A stretch of 64,000 nt of DNA from Sycobia sp. Sy_11 (taxonomy: Eukaryota; Arthropoda; Insecta; Hymenoptera; Epichrysomallidae). Below are positions 53,974-64,000 of the stretch, piece by piece (position 1 is the first letter of the stretch; every line of letters begins with the position of its first letter). Below the pieces are notes generated by a model that did no database searches, was not told the DNA's origin, and worked only from the letters and a program-made list of their open reading frames with translations. The position numbers and the translations under genes are program-made. Where the stretch lies: positions 1,065,001 to 1,129,000 of the forward strand of contig JACCIC010000165.1 of NCBI GenBank assembly GCA_018907035.1, written 5' to 3'.

Positions 53974-56079
53974 AGAAATTATAAATAACAAATTCTAAAT
54001 AGATTGGCAATTACCTTCAAATTCTTTCACCTAGTAGGGATCTAACCAAAAAGAAACAAATAAAAATTAATATTTAGCTCGGTCTAATGTTACAGATCTT
54101 ACTTCGTCTAAGTTCTCAAATCAATTCCTCTTGTTGACTTTCGTTCATCCAACGACTCGAGGGTGACTAGCAGGCGAATCGAAATTGATTTACGCAAAGA
54201 AAAAATGTATATAATATGATATAAAATATTAATTGATTAAAATAATTGTAAATTCAACCATCTATATAGATGTCATCGAAAATCATCACAAAAGGAATTA
54301 AAATTTTTAATTAATTCGGAAATTTTTTTTTTCTTGTCCCAGGCCAGTCTCTTGATGCATACACCCTGTAGAGTAGGCGGTCCAACTTTACAGCTCCGAT
54401 ATCGTAGGGATTTATATGAAATTAACGACATCTAGCGAATTAAAACCCAGAGTATCTTCACATTCCATCAAAAAAGTAGGACATAATCCTTAATAAAAAG
54501 CTCGCTTTACTCGATATATCAACATAAAAAAAAATAAAGGTATCATTTACAATTAAGTCAATAGATTTCAAAGCAGTTCATTACTATAAATCTTAAGTAG
54601 ATCATGATTTATTATATAATAATCAAATTCGTATAAGTTTATATCATTTCGACTCGGTTTATTTTATCAATATCTTATCCTAGTTTATCTAGGTTTATTT
54701 TATCCATATCTTGTCTTCTTTTATCCAGTTGTCTAAATTTTAATGAGAATAATTCTAGAAAAATAACTTAAATAATTATTGCACAAAATCGTTATTTTTT
54801 TAGATTGCAATTATACTTGTCAATCTAAATTAAGATTTTAAAAGTTTTTTACCACCAATAAAAAAAAATAATTTCTAGAATTTACTCAAGAATATACTCA
54901 AGGATAAATGTTAAATGTCTTGCATGAATTTATATATATATATTGCTAAAATTATTATAATCATAAAAATTTTAGTGTCAAAATTGTAACATCTATAATT
55001 TTATCGCATTTTATTACCTTTTTGCTTGTTAAAAACACAATATTTATGGAATTCACTTAGATTGCTTATCAGATCAGAAGGAAAATAACAGAAATAACGT
55101 CCAAAATTCTTTCATTTCTCACTTCAAGACTCAAGTATCAAAAGTATGAAAAATAAGTTGCCTTGAACTAAGTTTTTAATATAATTCTTCAATCAGTTAT
55201 TTCTTGAATAAATTATTCAAAATTTCGAAGATTTTTCGTCGAAGATTTCAACGAAAGTGAAGTCTTCGAAGATTTGACATTATTTTTTTATATCTTTATT
55301 AAATCAATTGTAAAATGATGACAATATCTGTTAATTAGATCAAACGATTTTATTACTACTTTTTAATTGTTTTATCAACCACAAAACAATATTATAATCA
55401 ATAAAAAATGTTTTATGACAATACCACATTTCTATCAAGTATTATGTGTTATGTACAAAAGACTTTTAATATTCTAAACGATCTAATATTCCAAATTTCT
55501 TCATTTAAATCTATTAATACATCATTGAATATTCACGCCCACAACAATAAATTTATATGTCATCTACTGACCTATTCAGAATCACTGGAGGAGATCTGCT
55601 GAACTGAAAGAAGTACACATAACACGAACGGATACGCACATACATTTGGCGAGAGCAGGAACGCAGGTCCAAGGGAAAAAAGTCTCTGGATGGGCCCGTT
55701 GATAGAAGGGCGATGGTGAGCCAATGGTTGGGCATATGGTCTCCAACTTCCTCTTGTTCACCTGGTTTCCCCTCTTCTTTCTCTCTCTTCACTTCTGGCC
55801 TTTCTCAATTTCTTTCTTCTCACGTTAGTTCTTTCACTTCTCGCTCTTTATTCTCCTTTTCCTTTCCCTCCCTTTCGCTTCTTTAAGGAGATACGATCGA
55901 TATCTCTTCTTTTCTTTTAGTTTAACTTTTGTTCTACACTACAAATTTTTCTTCAATTGCTCCAGTAACCAAGTCATTACAAAAAAAAAACAAAGGTCGC
56001 TCAGTGCTTTGTTGCACATAAACATTCCTGGCCGCACCTAGCTTTCGCTTTATCGGCCGGTTGTAGTCCAAAACCTTGC
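53445..56079. other. intron sequence, no gene recognised
   Basis: AT-rich, with a (TA)n run at about 53907-53962. An ORF pair at 55.4-55.8 kb on both strands is not recognised. 55.75-55.93 kb is a CT-rich stretch (TTTCTCTCTTCACTTC-type) just before the R1 3' end. Confidence 0.5.
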
Positions 56080-56365
56080 ACTATTGCTGATCTTTTCATT
56101 GGTGCAGATCTGTATATCATTGAGACTTTTGTGATCCTACAGTTTATAGTGCGTTCAAAACCACTTTTATTGCTCCATGTTTTTCAGACTAGAGTTATTT
56201 AACCAGTGTATGGGCTGGTTATTACTTATTGCTAATTGTTTATTTACAGTTTGTAGACCGGTATATAGTGCTGGTCTACTTATTTAGGAGGAATAATATA
56301 TTTGCGAATTCTAATTGCGTTTATTTACAGTTTTCTAGACCAGTGTATGGCGTTGGCCCACTATA

Positions 56366-59288
56366 TTAGTGTTTGTATATATTTTCCGTAACAACTGCTA
56401 GTTTCCTACCTACCTTTTCAGGTTCCTCTATCATATCTGCTTCAAGCAGATACTCTGTCGCTCCAAGAGACTCCTTTGTTTGTAGGAGCTCTTTGACTAG
56501 ATTTTCACCTGCTTTGTAGTGTGCTTGGCTCAATAGAGCTCTGGCCTCAATAGAGGTATTATTTTCTCGTTGTAACCTGATCCTAATTTCTTCGTATTTA
56601 GGACAGACGGTCAGGACATGTTCTGGCGTGTCCACCTCCCCACATGTGCATGTATCGCTCTCTCTCGGATGAAAGCGAGAGAGATATGACCCGAAGTCAC
56701 CATGCCCAGTGAGGAACTGGATTAACCATTGCGACGGCATGATCCAGTCTGCCTTAAACCTATTTCTGACACTAGGTAGGTAAGAATGTGTCAGCCTACC
56801 TTTTGTCGAATTATTCCAGATCCTGTGCCAATCATCGAGATATCTTTCTGATATCTCTCTCGTGGCACGATGTTGGTCCTCAGATGACGCTGCATTTTTA
56901 CGGTTTGCATAAAGTTCCGCTCTACGCCTGCATTCTAGCACGATGGGGAGTTTTCCCGCTATCACTGCTAAGGCGTCTGTTGAGGTGGTTCTGCATGCAC
57001 CGGTGAGTCTAATGCGCGCGTGTCTTTGAGTGCTTGCCAAGTTGCGTTGCTGTTTTACACATATCAAATCGTACCAACGTGCCGCTGCATAAGTAGCGAT
57101 AGGTGTGAACAGCCCGGTATAGATAGTACTAAGCGCCTTAAACTTAAGTCCCCATTCCCATCTTGCCAGGCGTCCAATCCAGGAGTCTCCCTACTCTAGG
57201 AGTGCGATGTTGTCCGCATAGGCGATGACCTCACATGCTTGTCTTGAGAGCTGCCAAAGAAGGGGATCTAGAACAAGGTTCCACAGAGTTGGGGCCAGTA
57301 CGGATCCCTGCGAGCATCCTTTATTGACCCCAAGTTGTACTTCCTCAAAGCCATCTCGTATGAGGACTCAACGGCCCTTCAGGTAATCTTTTATTAGTTT
57401 GTAGACACTCCTGGGACATAGTTTGCTTTTCAATGCTGTTAGTACACCGGGTCACCAGATATTTTCGAAGACGCCCTTTATGTCCAGGAAGATTGCTACA
57501 ACGTATTTTCTACTCGATTCACTCACAGACTTATGCAACTGAACAATGGCGTCCTCAGTAGAATGTCCTCTCCTGAAGCCGTACTGTCTAGGAGATAACC
57601 TCGTATTAATGATCCTGTTTAGTTTGTTCAGTATCAGAGCTTGAAGGGCTTTGCCGAGTATTGGCAATGGACAAATGGGCCTGTAGGACCCTGGGTCCTC
57701 AGGTTCTTTGTCTTTGCCCTTTCAGATTGTGAAGACTTGACTGACCTTCCATTCATTGGCGGAGACCGAAAACCTCAAACACGAATTGTATGTATGGATC
57801 AGGTCCTGCATGATGGTCGGCAGTGCTGTTCGAATAATGGCCAAGTCGAAGCTGTCTGGGCCTGGGGCCTTGCCCAGCTTCATCTTGGCCATGACCTGAT
57901 TCAACTCGGTGAGATTAAATTCGACCTCGGCTCCCCTCGGGGGGAGAGCGTTAGCCAAGGACCTCATATCTTTTAGCTTTTGCGTTTCATCCTGTATAGT
58001 GTCTGGAGTGAACAGGGTGTTTACAACTGCCGTAACGGTGCTCACCAATTCGGTCGTGTAGGTATTATTATCCAGACGGACGTTACAAGCAACCTCCTTA
58101 ATGGATAGCTTACCTATCTGTAGTCGGCAAGCTACACCCGAGGGGTTCTGATTACCCTTTACAGTGGCAAAGGCTTGCCATTTAGTTTCTTTAGTATGCC
58201 TGAGTCTCCGGACATACTCCTTTCTGGTCGCTTTGTATTCTTTCTTAAGGTGCTCCCGTCTGACGGGATCACGCTGTTTCTGGAATACTCGACGGGCTCG
58301 ATTTGTAGCCCTTTTCAACATATCTCAGTCAGGGTTTCACCAGGGAACCCTCCTATGAGCTACCCTATTCCTCGGTATGGCAGCATTGCACGCTTTCCTC
58401 AAAGTGGCCGTCAATGAACGAACTCTCTCTATTGGCTCCATTTTGGAGCCGGGCATTTCTTTAGAGGCCTGGTTCCATTTATCCACGAGTACAGCGCAGA
58501 AGGTTTCCCAGTTCGCTTTCTGTGTGGAGTATCGCTTTAGTTTGTTTCCCTGATTTGCAGCACCTGAACTTGGAGGTGTGCTTGCTCCATTAAGGTGGAA
58601 CGTGATCGTCCTATGATCACTCGAGGTCCAGTCCTTTCTGATGGCCCACATTGTGATGAGTGTTTCGAGATTCGTTGTGACAAGAGTTACATCCACATTT
58701 TCTTCTCCAATTAGCGATACTACCTGGTATATTGTCGATCCGGAGATTCCACTGCGCTATAAAATTTTCCAATTCCTCCCCCTTGCAGTCGGTGCGATCA
58801 AACCCCCACAGGGGGGATCTGGCATTGGAATTTACACCTATTAGCACCATCCTCCCTCGAAGTGCGTGCAGCACTTTACTTAAGTGTGTAAGCTGTACCT
58901 CTATTTTGTGGCTCAGCTGGAAATATCCACTGACCACATACATTGTTAAAGAACACAGTCTAACATCCCCTACAGCCAAGTGTGGGGGTATTAGTTAGGT
59001 GCGTTAATTTTATCACTGTCATCTCGGACTTGAGGACTGCTATAGCCGCCCAGAGGATTTGCCCGTCAACATATACCATCCGTGTGCGTAGTCCAAATCC
59101 TCTATTCGGCCACTACGCTGGTATGGCTCCTGGAGAAACAGGATGTCTACTCCTCTTTTCACACATTTTGATCTTATCTCTGGAGTGACACTGCGTGCTC
59201 TTCTGGCATTTAGCTGCGCAAACCGCAGGACAGATCCACTTCGATTAATTCGTGCATTATAGTCCGTGGAGATGACTAATCTCTCCAT
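56366..59288 (-). pseudogene. R1-like ORF2: endonuclease, reverse transcriptase, zinc finger
   Basis: Endonuclease: LRFAQLNARRARSVTPEIRS (59240-59170), GVDILFLQEPYQ with the catalytic Glu, RMVLIGVNSNARSPLWGFDR (normally D-x-N-A; the Asp is Val-adjacent and altered), and DWTSSDHRTITF with the terminal Ser-Asp-His. RT: KLGKAPGPDSFDLAIIRTAL (57880-57830), SPRQYGFRRGHSTEDAIVQL (about 57600-57540), and the palm VIAYADNIALL (about 57228-57200), where YADD has become YADN. C terminus: YLSRFHPRESDTCTCGEVDT then PEHVLTVCPKYEEIR, an intact CCHC zinc finger (C-x-C...H-x4-C). ORF2 would nick the target and prime cDNA synthesis; at least six frame breaks make it dead. Confidence 0.9.
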
Positions 59289-59297
59289 GAAAGCCTT

Positions 59298-60569
59298 CTA
59301 TACTGGACATTTAGCGTACATAGAGCTGTGATTTGATGCTCTCTTCGATTTTTTACAGTTTATATATTTAGGCGTTGCATCCTTTTTGTTGCAATCTTTG
59401 CTGCCATGTCCCGCTAAACTGCAGTAGGAGCAGCATTGTTCTGATCTACAGTGCTTGGTTACGTACCCGTAGCCTTGGCACTTGTAGCATCTGGTAACTC
59501 TGAGGTAGTCTTGCACTCGGCAAGACAGCCACTCCATATATATCCTTTTTCTTCCTAATAGTTTGGCCCTGATGGCCGGAGTGACTTCTACTACCCAGTT
59601 TGTTGCAGTATCGCTCCTCTTGCCTGATTGAAGCGGAGTTTGAAGAATTCAGAGAACTCTTCTGACGAGGAGGCTAGACCCTCGTTTTGCTCGTATATAG
59701 TCGAAGACACTTCATCTGCTGATATGTTCTTGGGCACGTTGTAGATGATGAGTCTCGGCTTTCCCCTTGTTAAGGCTTCTATTTTTCTATTTCCAACCCC
59801 GCTTCAGTTTCCGTTTCCACAAGGAGACCTTTACTGGTCTCCCTCATATTCTTTATTTGGACCTTGGCTTTCCTAAGTCTTTTGCCAGACTTCCTTTGCC
59901 TTTCCTGTGGAGTAGATTTTCTCCACATCCCTAGGTTTGGTGGTGCTCACATACCACTTTTGGTGGTGGTCTTATAATGGCTTTGGCAACCTGGGCTTTT
60001 GGAGCAACCAGTCTGCTTTCAGCTTTTGGCCTTTGTGCTGAGTTGTTGCTGCTATTATTTGAGACCACAGTTGCATATATCTGTGGTCCCTTAGTCTCCG
60101 TTTGTTTAACAGCCAGCTCATGCAAAGTCTCCGTTTTGGCCTCCGCACGAGCACATCTGATGGCCATCTCCGATATGACCACCATTAACTCTTTGAGGCT
60201 TGTGAGCCCCTCTTTCCTCAGAGCTGGGTCCTCAGATATTTTGAGGACCGCTTTTATAGTTTTATAGAGGTCTGCAGCATTCGCTGGGACCTCTAGACAA
60301 TCCCTGGTAGGTTTATTGGGAGCCTCTTTATTTGGGTTGGTTCCCATTTTCTGCCCTGGAACCATGCATCCCCTATCGCAACTGCCATACAATTTAGGAT
60401 TAAGGGGGGTTTTTATAGAGTAGTTCCTTCTCTTGGCCGGGTGATAAAGCCAAGCCCTCGGCCCATTAAAGCAGAACGTTACAAATATTTGACTGTCTAT
60501 GGTCGCTGAACCACTTGTAACGGGTTTGCGGTAATTAGAAAGCAAGCGCCAGTTTCTCACTCCCAGCAT
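59298..60569 (-). pseudogene. R1-like ORF1 with zinc knuckles
   Basis: The N-terminal part 60569-59931 contains a Lys/Gln-rich start and a likely coiled-coil segment (LTSLKELMVVISEMAIRCAR, then AEAKTETLHELAVKQTETKG). The C-terminal part 59537-59298 has retroviral-type knuckles CYKCQGYGYVTKHC (H at the last position shifted: Y-V replaces G-H) and CCSYCSLAGHGSKDC, plus a further KDATPKYINCKKSKRASNHS segment. A 390-base stretch between them is out of frame. ORF1 proteins coat element RNA. It is followed within 10 bases by ORF2. Confidence 0.82.
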
Positions 60570-60676
60570 CGGTAACTCCCGGGTGTACCATGCCCGTTAG
60601 GGCAAAAACTCGTTTGATCCTATCCTGAGAGACCATTGCTGTATTTTATCCGCATCCTCCATGCATGCTCCATTCA

Positions 60677-61330
60677 CTAAATACGAGATACGTTCCCCCG
60701 GCACAAGAACGTGGACGTAAACAGTTGGTATTTTAGCGCCGGAACCAAGTCATTATCTACGCGACGTGGATTTCCCGGAATAAAAAAAAGTGGATACTTA
60801 GGCAGTTTGAGAGGGTTATCATAATAAATCCATTTTTTATCACCAGTATAAATACAATGCAAAAATGATTTATTTTTGTATCTCTGCAGTAATACTTCGG
60901 ACATGCAAAATTGCCATTCGACGCCTCTTGGTGTCATTTCATACGGCACCAAGTTTCCAACCTTTTCAATGAATTCCAATGAGTTTAAGCCTATGGAAAT
61001 TAATTGTTGCGTGATACCCAATAATGTAGCAAGCTCTTTTGGAATCTGATACAGATCATAAAGCAAAACGTATAAATCCTCGTCTTACTTTTCGGCTATT
61101 CGGAGCTATCCTTGTCTTCAACTTCAAAATGAGCACTTTTCGCCTGTTTGAACTAATAGCAGCACGTCCATTCACCAATATATTTCGTTCCTTAAGTTTC
61201 CAGAAACAAATGACAGGCCTCATCCACCATTTTCTGCATATTAAAAAATAAAAACAGCGCTTTTTGTAAATGATTTTTATTTGGCTCCAAACTTGCCATG
61301 ATATTTCGCGATGAAATAAACGACACCAAA
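60677..61330 (-). mobile_element. mariner element, N-terminal half (minus)
   Basis: The minus frame 61066-60677 reads ELATLLGITQQLISIGLNSL, then KVGNLVPYEMTPRGVEWQFC and SFLHCIYTGDKKWIYYDNPL, with the first catalytic Asp region (TGDKKWI; Glu replaced by Lys). The preceding region (61330-61080) holds helix-turn-helix traces in other frames. The second half of the transposase is absent; the R1 element begins right after it. Confidence 0.85.
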
Positions 61331-62276
61331 AGAAATGCTAAAATATAATGTAGCAAACTTGTTCACAGATAGGCAACGTGCAAATATTATACACGAAATC
61401 TGATATTTATACCCTGTATCGATTGGTAATGTCATATCTTAACTTAATTATACAACAATTATTACAACAGATTATTATAATAATAGTAATTACCCAAATA
61501 ATAATTAATCTAATATTTCGTCCCTGAGAACGCTTTCATACAGGTGATTTATATATTATACTTATTTACAATAATATTTATTTGTTCATATACTTTCATG
61601 TACCAAATTATTTAATTAAAACGGTACACTCGAAATGGAGCGACTAGCGCATTCACTGAATTTCGAGTTCGTAGGCGCGGAGAACGCGGGACATCTTTTG
61701 CCAGCTGGTTACCGCGTGACCGCAGCTCTCTCTCTCTCTCTCTCTATCTTTCTCTCCCGACGCGCATGAGTCGTCCTCTGCTCTCCCTTGGCCTAAGTTC
61801 TCGGGACAAATCTTTGTTGTCGACATCAAATCTTTGCTCTCGTATTATTTTGGTTGTTCGATTTGGTTGCTAATCGGGATCATTTCCCTATTATTTTAAT
61901 TTCATATATTATTTGAAATTAAATCCTTGCGCGTATTAGGATATATTTAAATTTATATTATTCAATCTTATTTTGATTTCCAAAATGATCTTGTAGCTTC
62001 TATTTAGCACGGGTATGAATTTTTTTTATTGAGTAAAAATTACCTTCAATGGTTAAAAGCTTTCAACCAAATGTACATATTGATGACTTATATTGTTTAA
62101 AATACGTTTTTAAATTTATAATTTCAAGACTTGTGAAATAAATCGATACGAATTACGATAGGTTATAACTATGCACTTAAAACTAATATCTTCTCTACTT
62201 TTTTAGAAACTTACTCACTATCTGTAGTGCTACTTCATTAATTTAATACAAATTATTTCACATAATGCCTACTTAC
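61331..62276. other. intron sequence, no gene seen
   Basis: Includes a GC-richer patch at 61630-61790 with a (CT)n run at about 61722-61746. Otherwise AT-rich. Confidence 0.5.
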
Positions 62277-62397
62277 CGTATAAGCTCAAAGATTTCTGGT
62301 TTTTCCCGTTGACGAAGTTTCATCCTCTCTTTCATTGCAGTAATAATGCTATTAGCTTTATCTTCAGCTCCATGCTTAGAGCTCTTTTCTGCTGCTC
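62277..62397 (-). CDS. unc-13: unc-13 exon: linker after the C1 domain
   Basis: A 121-base exon. Acceptor AATATATATTTAG before GAGCAGCAG, donor CG|GTAAGT (GT at 62276-62275). Its first two bases complete an Arg codon of an upstream exon. It then reads [20 protein letters not shown] and [19 protein letters not shown], and ends with CG of the next Arg. This is the highly conserved segment after the C1 domain of Munc13 (the mammalian protein has [12 protein letters not shown] and KPEIFELI at this place). The C1 domain exon itself must lie right of the window. The following intron is about 35.6 kb. Confidence 0.97.
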
Positions 62398-63379
62398 CTA
62401 AATATATATTTTTATATAATTTCATCCTATTTAGTCTTTATAAAATATATATTATATAATCGAATGTGAGTAAACTGACTGTGTGTAAGCGGAAATTTTT
62501 TGCACTAATAAAATGTTCATCATTATTTTCAATTTGAATCTAACTGAATTAAGTATTTTTTAAGCTCGTGATAATAAAACGCAACCTAAAGATTATACAA
62601 TGAACCGTAAGTTGCATTGCTCTGAATAAAATTTAAGAATGAGTTAAATTATATATATCTATATATATGAAAATATATAATAAAAAAAAATATATAATAT
62701 GGCATTGATTGAAATTTGTGCTATATCACCTAAAATATCAGATATACCTGAATGAATAGTATGCAATACACTATATCTCGACGCAGCATAAGTTCAGACT
62801 GAATACAAGATAGTAATATTACTGAGTTTGTTATAGAAATTTAATACTTATCAGATGCAGATAGAATTTCTTTATAATTATCTAGCATTCATTTACACAT
62901 CATATGATATATATATATATATATATATGTAAATTAGTATATGAAATAAGAATACTCAAGAAAGGAGTCTAAAGTCACCATAGAACAAATTGCTTCAAGC
63001 TTGATAACCTGCATTATATATATTAAAAAAATTAATACCTTACCTTTTATTTGCGCCAGTGACTTTTTAAATTTTTTAATTTGTAAAACCAACAAATATA
63101 ACACATGAGGTCTGATACTTCTGCCCGAGATCCACTGGTGACACCATCTTTTAAAAACGCTGGTACTTGCTAGTAAACTTGTCAAATTCTTTTTAACAAA
63201 CGTTTTAGATATAGTAATATTACGACTTTATTATTATTATTTTTGTCATTTATATTATATTCTCTACGACTCTGCGAAATCATTTTATCTATAATCATTA
63301 TTAATGAATATGTGTCTAACTAATTTAAAATAATCTTTGTTAAATGCTTTGTGTGATAATATGATTACTCTGTCAATGA
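62398..63379. other. unc-13 intron, no exon supported
   Basis: No C1-domain coding sequence was found. An 83-codon minus frame at 62934-63185 (STSVFKRWCHQWISGRSIRP) has a GTAAGG donor-like site at about 63048, but neither its translation nor the other frames match Unc-13 or another family I know. Confidence 0.45.
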
Positions 63380-63790
63380 CTCTATACAGTACCTATTTTA
63401 TTTCCGAATTGAGGATGCCAGTTAAAATTTAACATTCTACCTGACCATGTAGGTTTTTTATACCAATTTAATTTTACTCTGTGATTACTAACTCTAATAA
63501 CATTGATGTGCAAAACACTTAATTTATTGTTTCATTTCTTTTATAAATTTAATTTTGTCATCGATAGAATTAAAAACATACACCATTTAATATAAACACC
63601 TTCGTGGTACAATTGCAAAGTCGCCATGAACTTATTTTTATACATAATTGGTTCAAAATAAATTGATCATTTATTATTCTATGATATTTTATTATACTTG
63701 ATAATTTATAATATAAATAAAATGATTCTAATTTTTCCATGACCAAATTAGGAATTACCAGTAATGAACATACACACGATTAAAAAAAAA
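63380..63790 (-). mobile_element. Penelope-like element fragment, second copy
   Basis: The DNA matches 34800-35110 closely over several hundred bases (for example GTTAAAATTTAACA and ACTCTAATAACATTGATGTG). The minus-strand translation begins with IPNLVMEKLES (the end of the P-M-G-S-x-L-S-P-V-I-A-N-L-x-M-E block). The catalytic box is lost. Same orientation as the copy at 34.8-35.5 kb. Confidence 0.75.
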
Positions 63791-64000
63791 GAATTTTATG
63801 AATGGTACTATAAAAGATAATTTTAATTTTAAAAGATAATTTAAATTCAATTATATATTCATTAATAACGATTGATCAGTAAATTTATAGCTAAAATGAT
63901 TGCAGAGAGACATTCAGATTTACAATAATAGTAGAGATTATAATATAAAAGACTAATACAATAATAATAATAATCGTAGTATTACCATATGGAAAAGGTT

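Larger units (their letters stand above)
56080..60600 (-). mobile_element. R1-clade non-LTR retrotransposon (minus)
   Basis: A minus-strand element with ORF1 (60569-59298) and ORF2 (59288-56366), and a 3' untranslated part to roughly 56080. ORF2 order is apurinic-type endonuclease, RT, and C-terminal zinc finger. Both ORFs contain frameshifts and stops. Clade assignment rests on the ORF2 start (QLNARRARSV), the endonuclease layout and the C-terminal CCHC, which I associate with R1/TRAS-like elements. The target site was not identified. Confidence 0.88.

Noticed and set aside
62934..63185. Minus-strand ORF with a donor-like GTAAGG as another unc-13 exon
   Set aside because: No frame resembles the C1 domain or other Unc-13 sequence, and no convincing acceptor was found; chance ORF in AT-rich DNA is more likely.

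Overview
This is a eukaryotic nuclear window, almost certainly from an insect. It is strongly AT-rich, has no compact operon-like gene layout, and is packed with decayed transposable elements of insect type (Ty3/gypsy, BEL/Pao, Ty1/copia, R1-clade non-LTR, Penelope-like, several mariner lineages, a piggyBac-like piece). The element mix resembles hymenopteran (ant) genomes, but that is inference; a species cannot be fixed from the sequence alone.

The only cellular gene I can support is unc-13 (Munc13 homologue, synaptic vesicle priming), on the minus strand. Three consecutive exons are visible: 62277-62397 (linker after the C1 domain), 26551-26657 (end of the linker and first strand of the C2 domain) and 4098-4239 (core of the calcium-binding C2 domain). 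Their splice phases interlock exactly (2 then 1), all acceptors end in AG and all donors start with GT. The two introns between them are about 35.6 kb and 22.3 kb, so practically the whole window is intron filled with mobile DNA. The C1 exon lies to the right of the window and the rest of the C2/MUN region to the left.

Layout from left to right: 1-3905 internally deleted Ty3/gypsy element (minus) inserted beside a TA microsatellite; unc-13 exon; small mariner scrap and a perfect hairpin near 5.5 kb; 7.0-9.6 kb a heavily mutated protein-primed family B DNA polymerase plus a small hydrophobic ORF, i.e. a Polinton/Maverick-type or related large DNA element relic; 10.1-10.95 kb a roughly 50-bp satellite; 11.0-12.1 kb mariner; 15.3 kb BEL/Pao scrap; 16.3-17.2 kb mariner; 18.7-19.5 kb roughly 186-bp tandem repeat with TA expansions; 20.6-23.2 kb degenerate BEL/Pao; 23.7 kb possible second BEL/Pao scrap; 24.6-25.7 kb mariner; unc-13 exon at 26.6 kb; 27.2-28.95 kb a mariner-like element bounded by matching terminal repeats and TA sites, carrying a piggyBac-like piece; 30.4-30.6 kb 63-bp tandem repeat; 31.1-31.9 kb mariner; 32.9-34.8 kb gag-only LTR element with primer-binding site; 34.8-35.5 kb Penelope-like RT; 36.5-40.7 kb nearly complete Ty3/gypsy gag-pol (minus) with a tRNA-Lys primer site; 41.4 kb tRNA-like head; 43.3-43.9 kb mariner; 44.1-45.4 kb a decayed unclassified arthropod repeat ORF; 45.6-47.6 kb mariner flanked by two minisatellites; 48.3-49.0 kb Ty1/copia gag; 49.9-51.5 kb R1-clade fragment (plus); 51.6-53.4 kb mariner pieces, one with TIRs and TA duplication; 56.1-60.6 kb R1-clade element (minus, both ORFs recognisable); 60.7-61.3 kb mariner; unc-13 exon; 63.4-63.8 kb second Penelope-like piece.

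No transposon ORF here is intact. The most interesting points are the giant transposon-filled introns of a conserved synaptic gene, the polymerase B relic, the unclassified 44-kb family, the nested element at 27-29 kb, and several pairs of related elements in opposite orientation that could fold in the unc-13 pre-mRNA.
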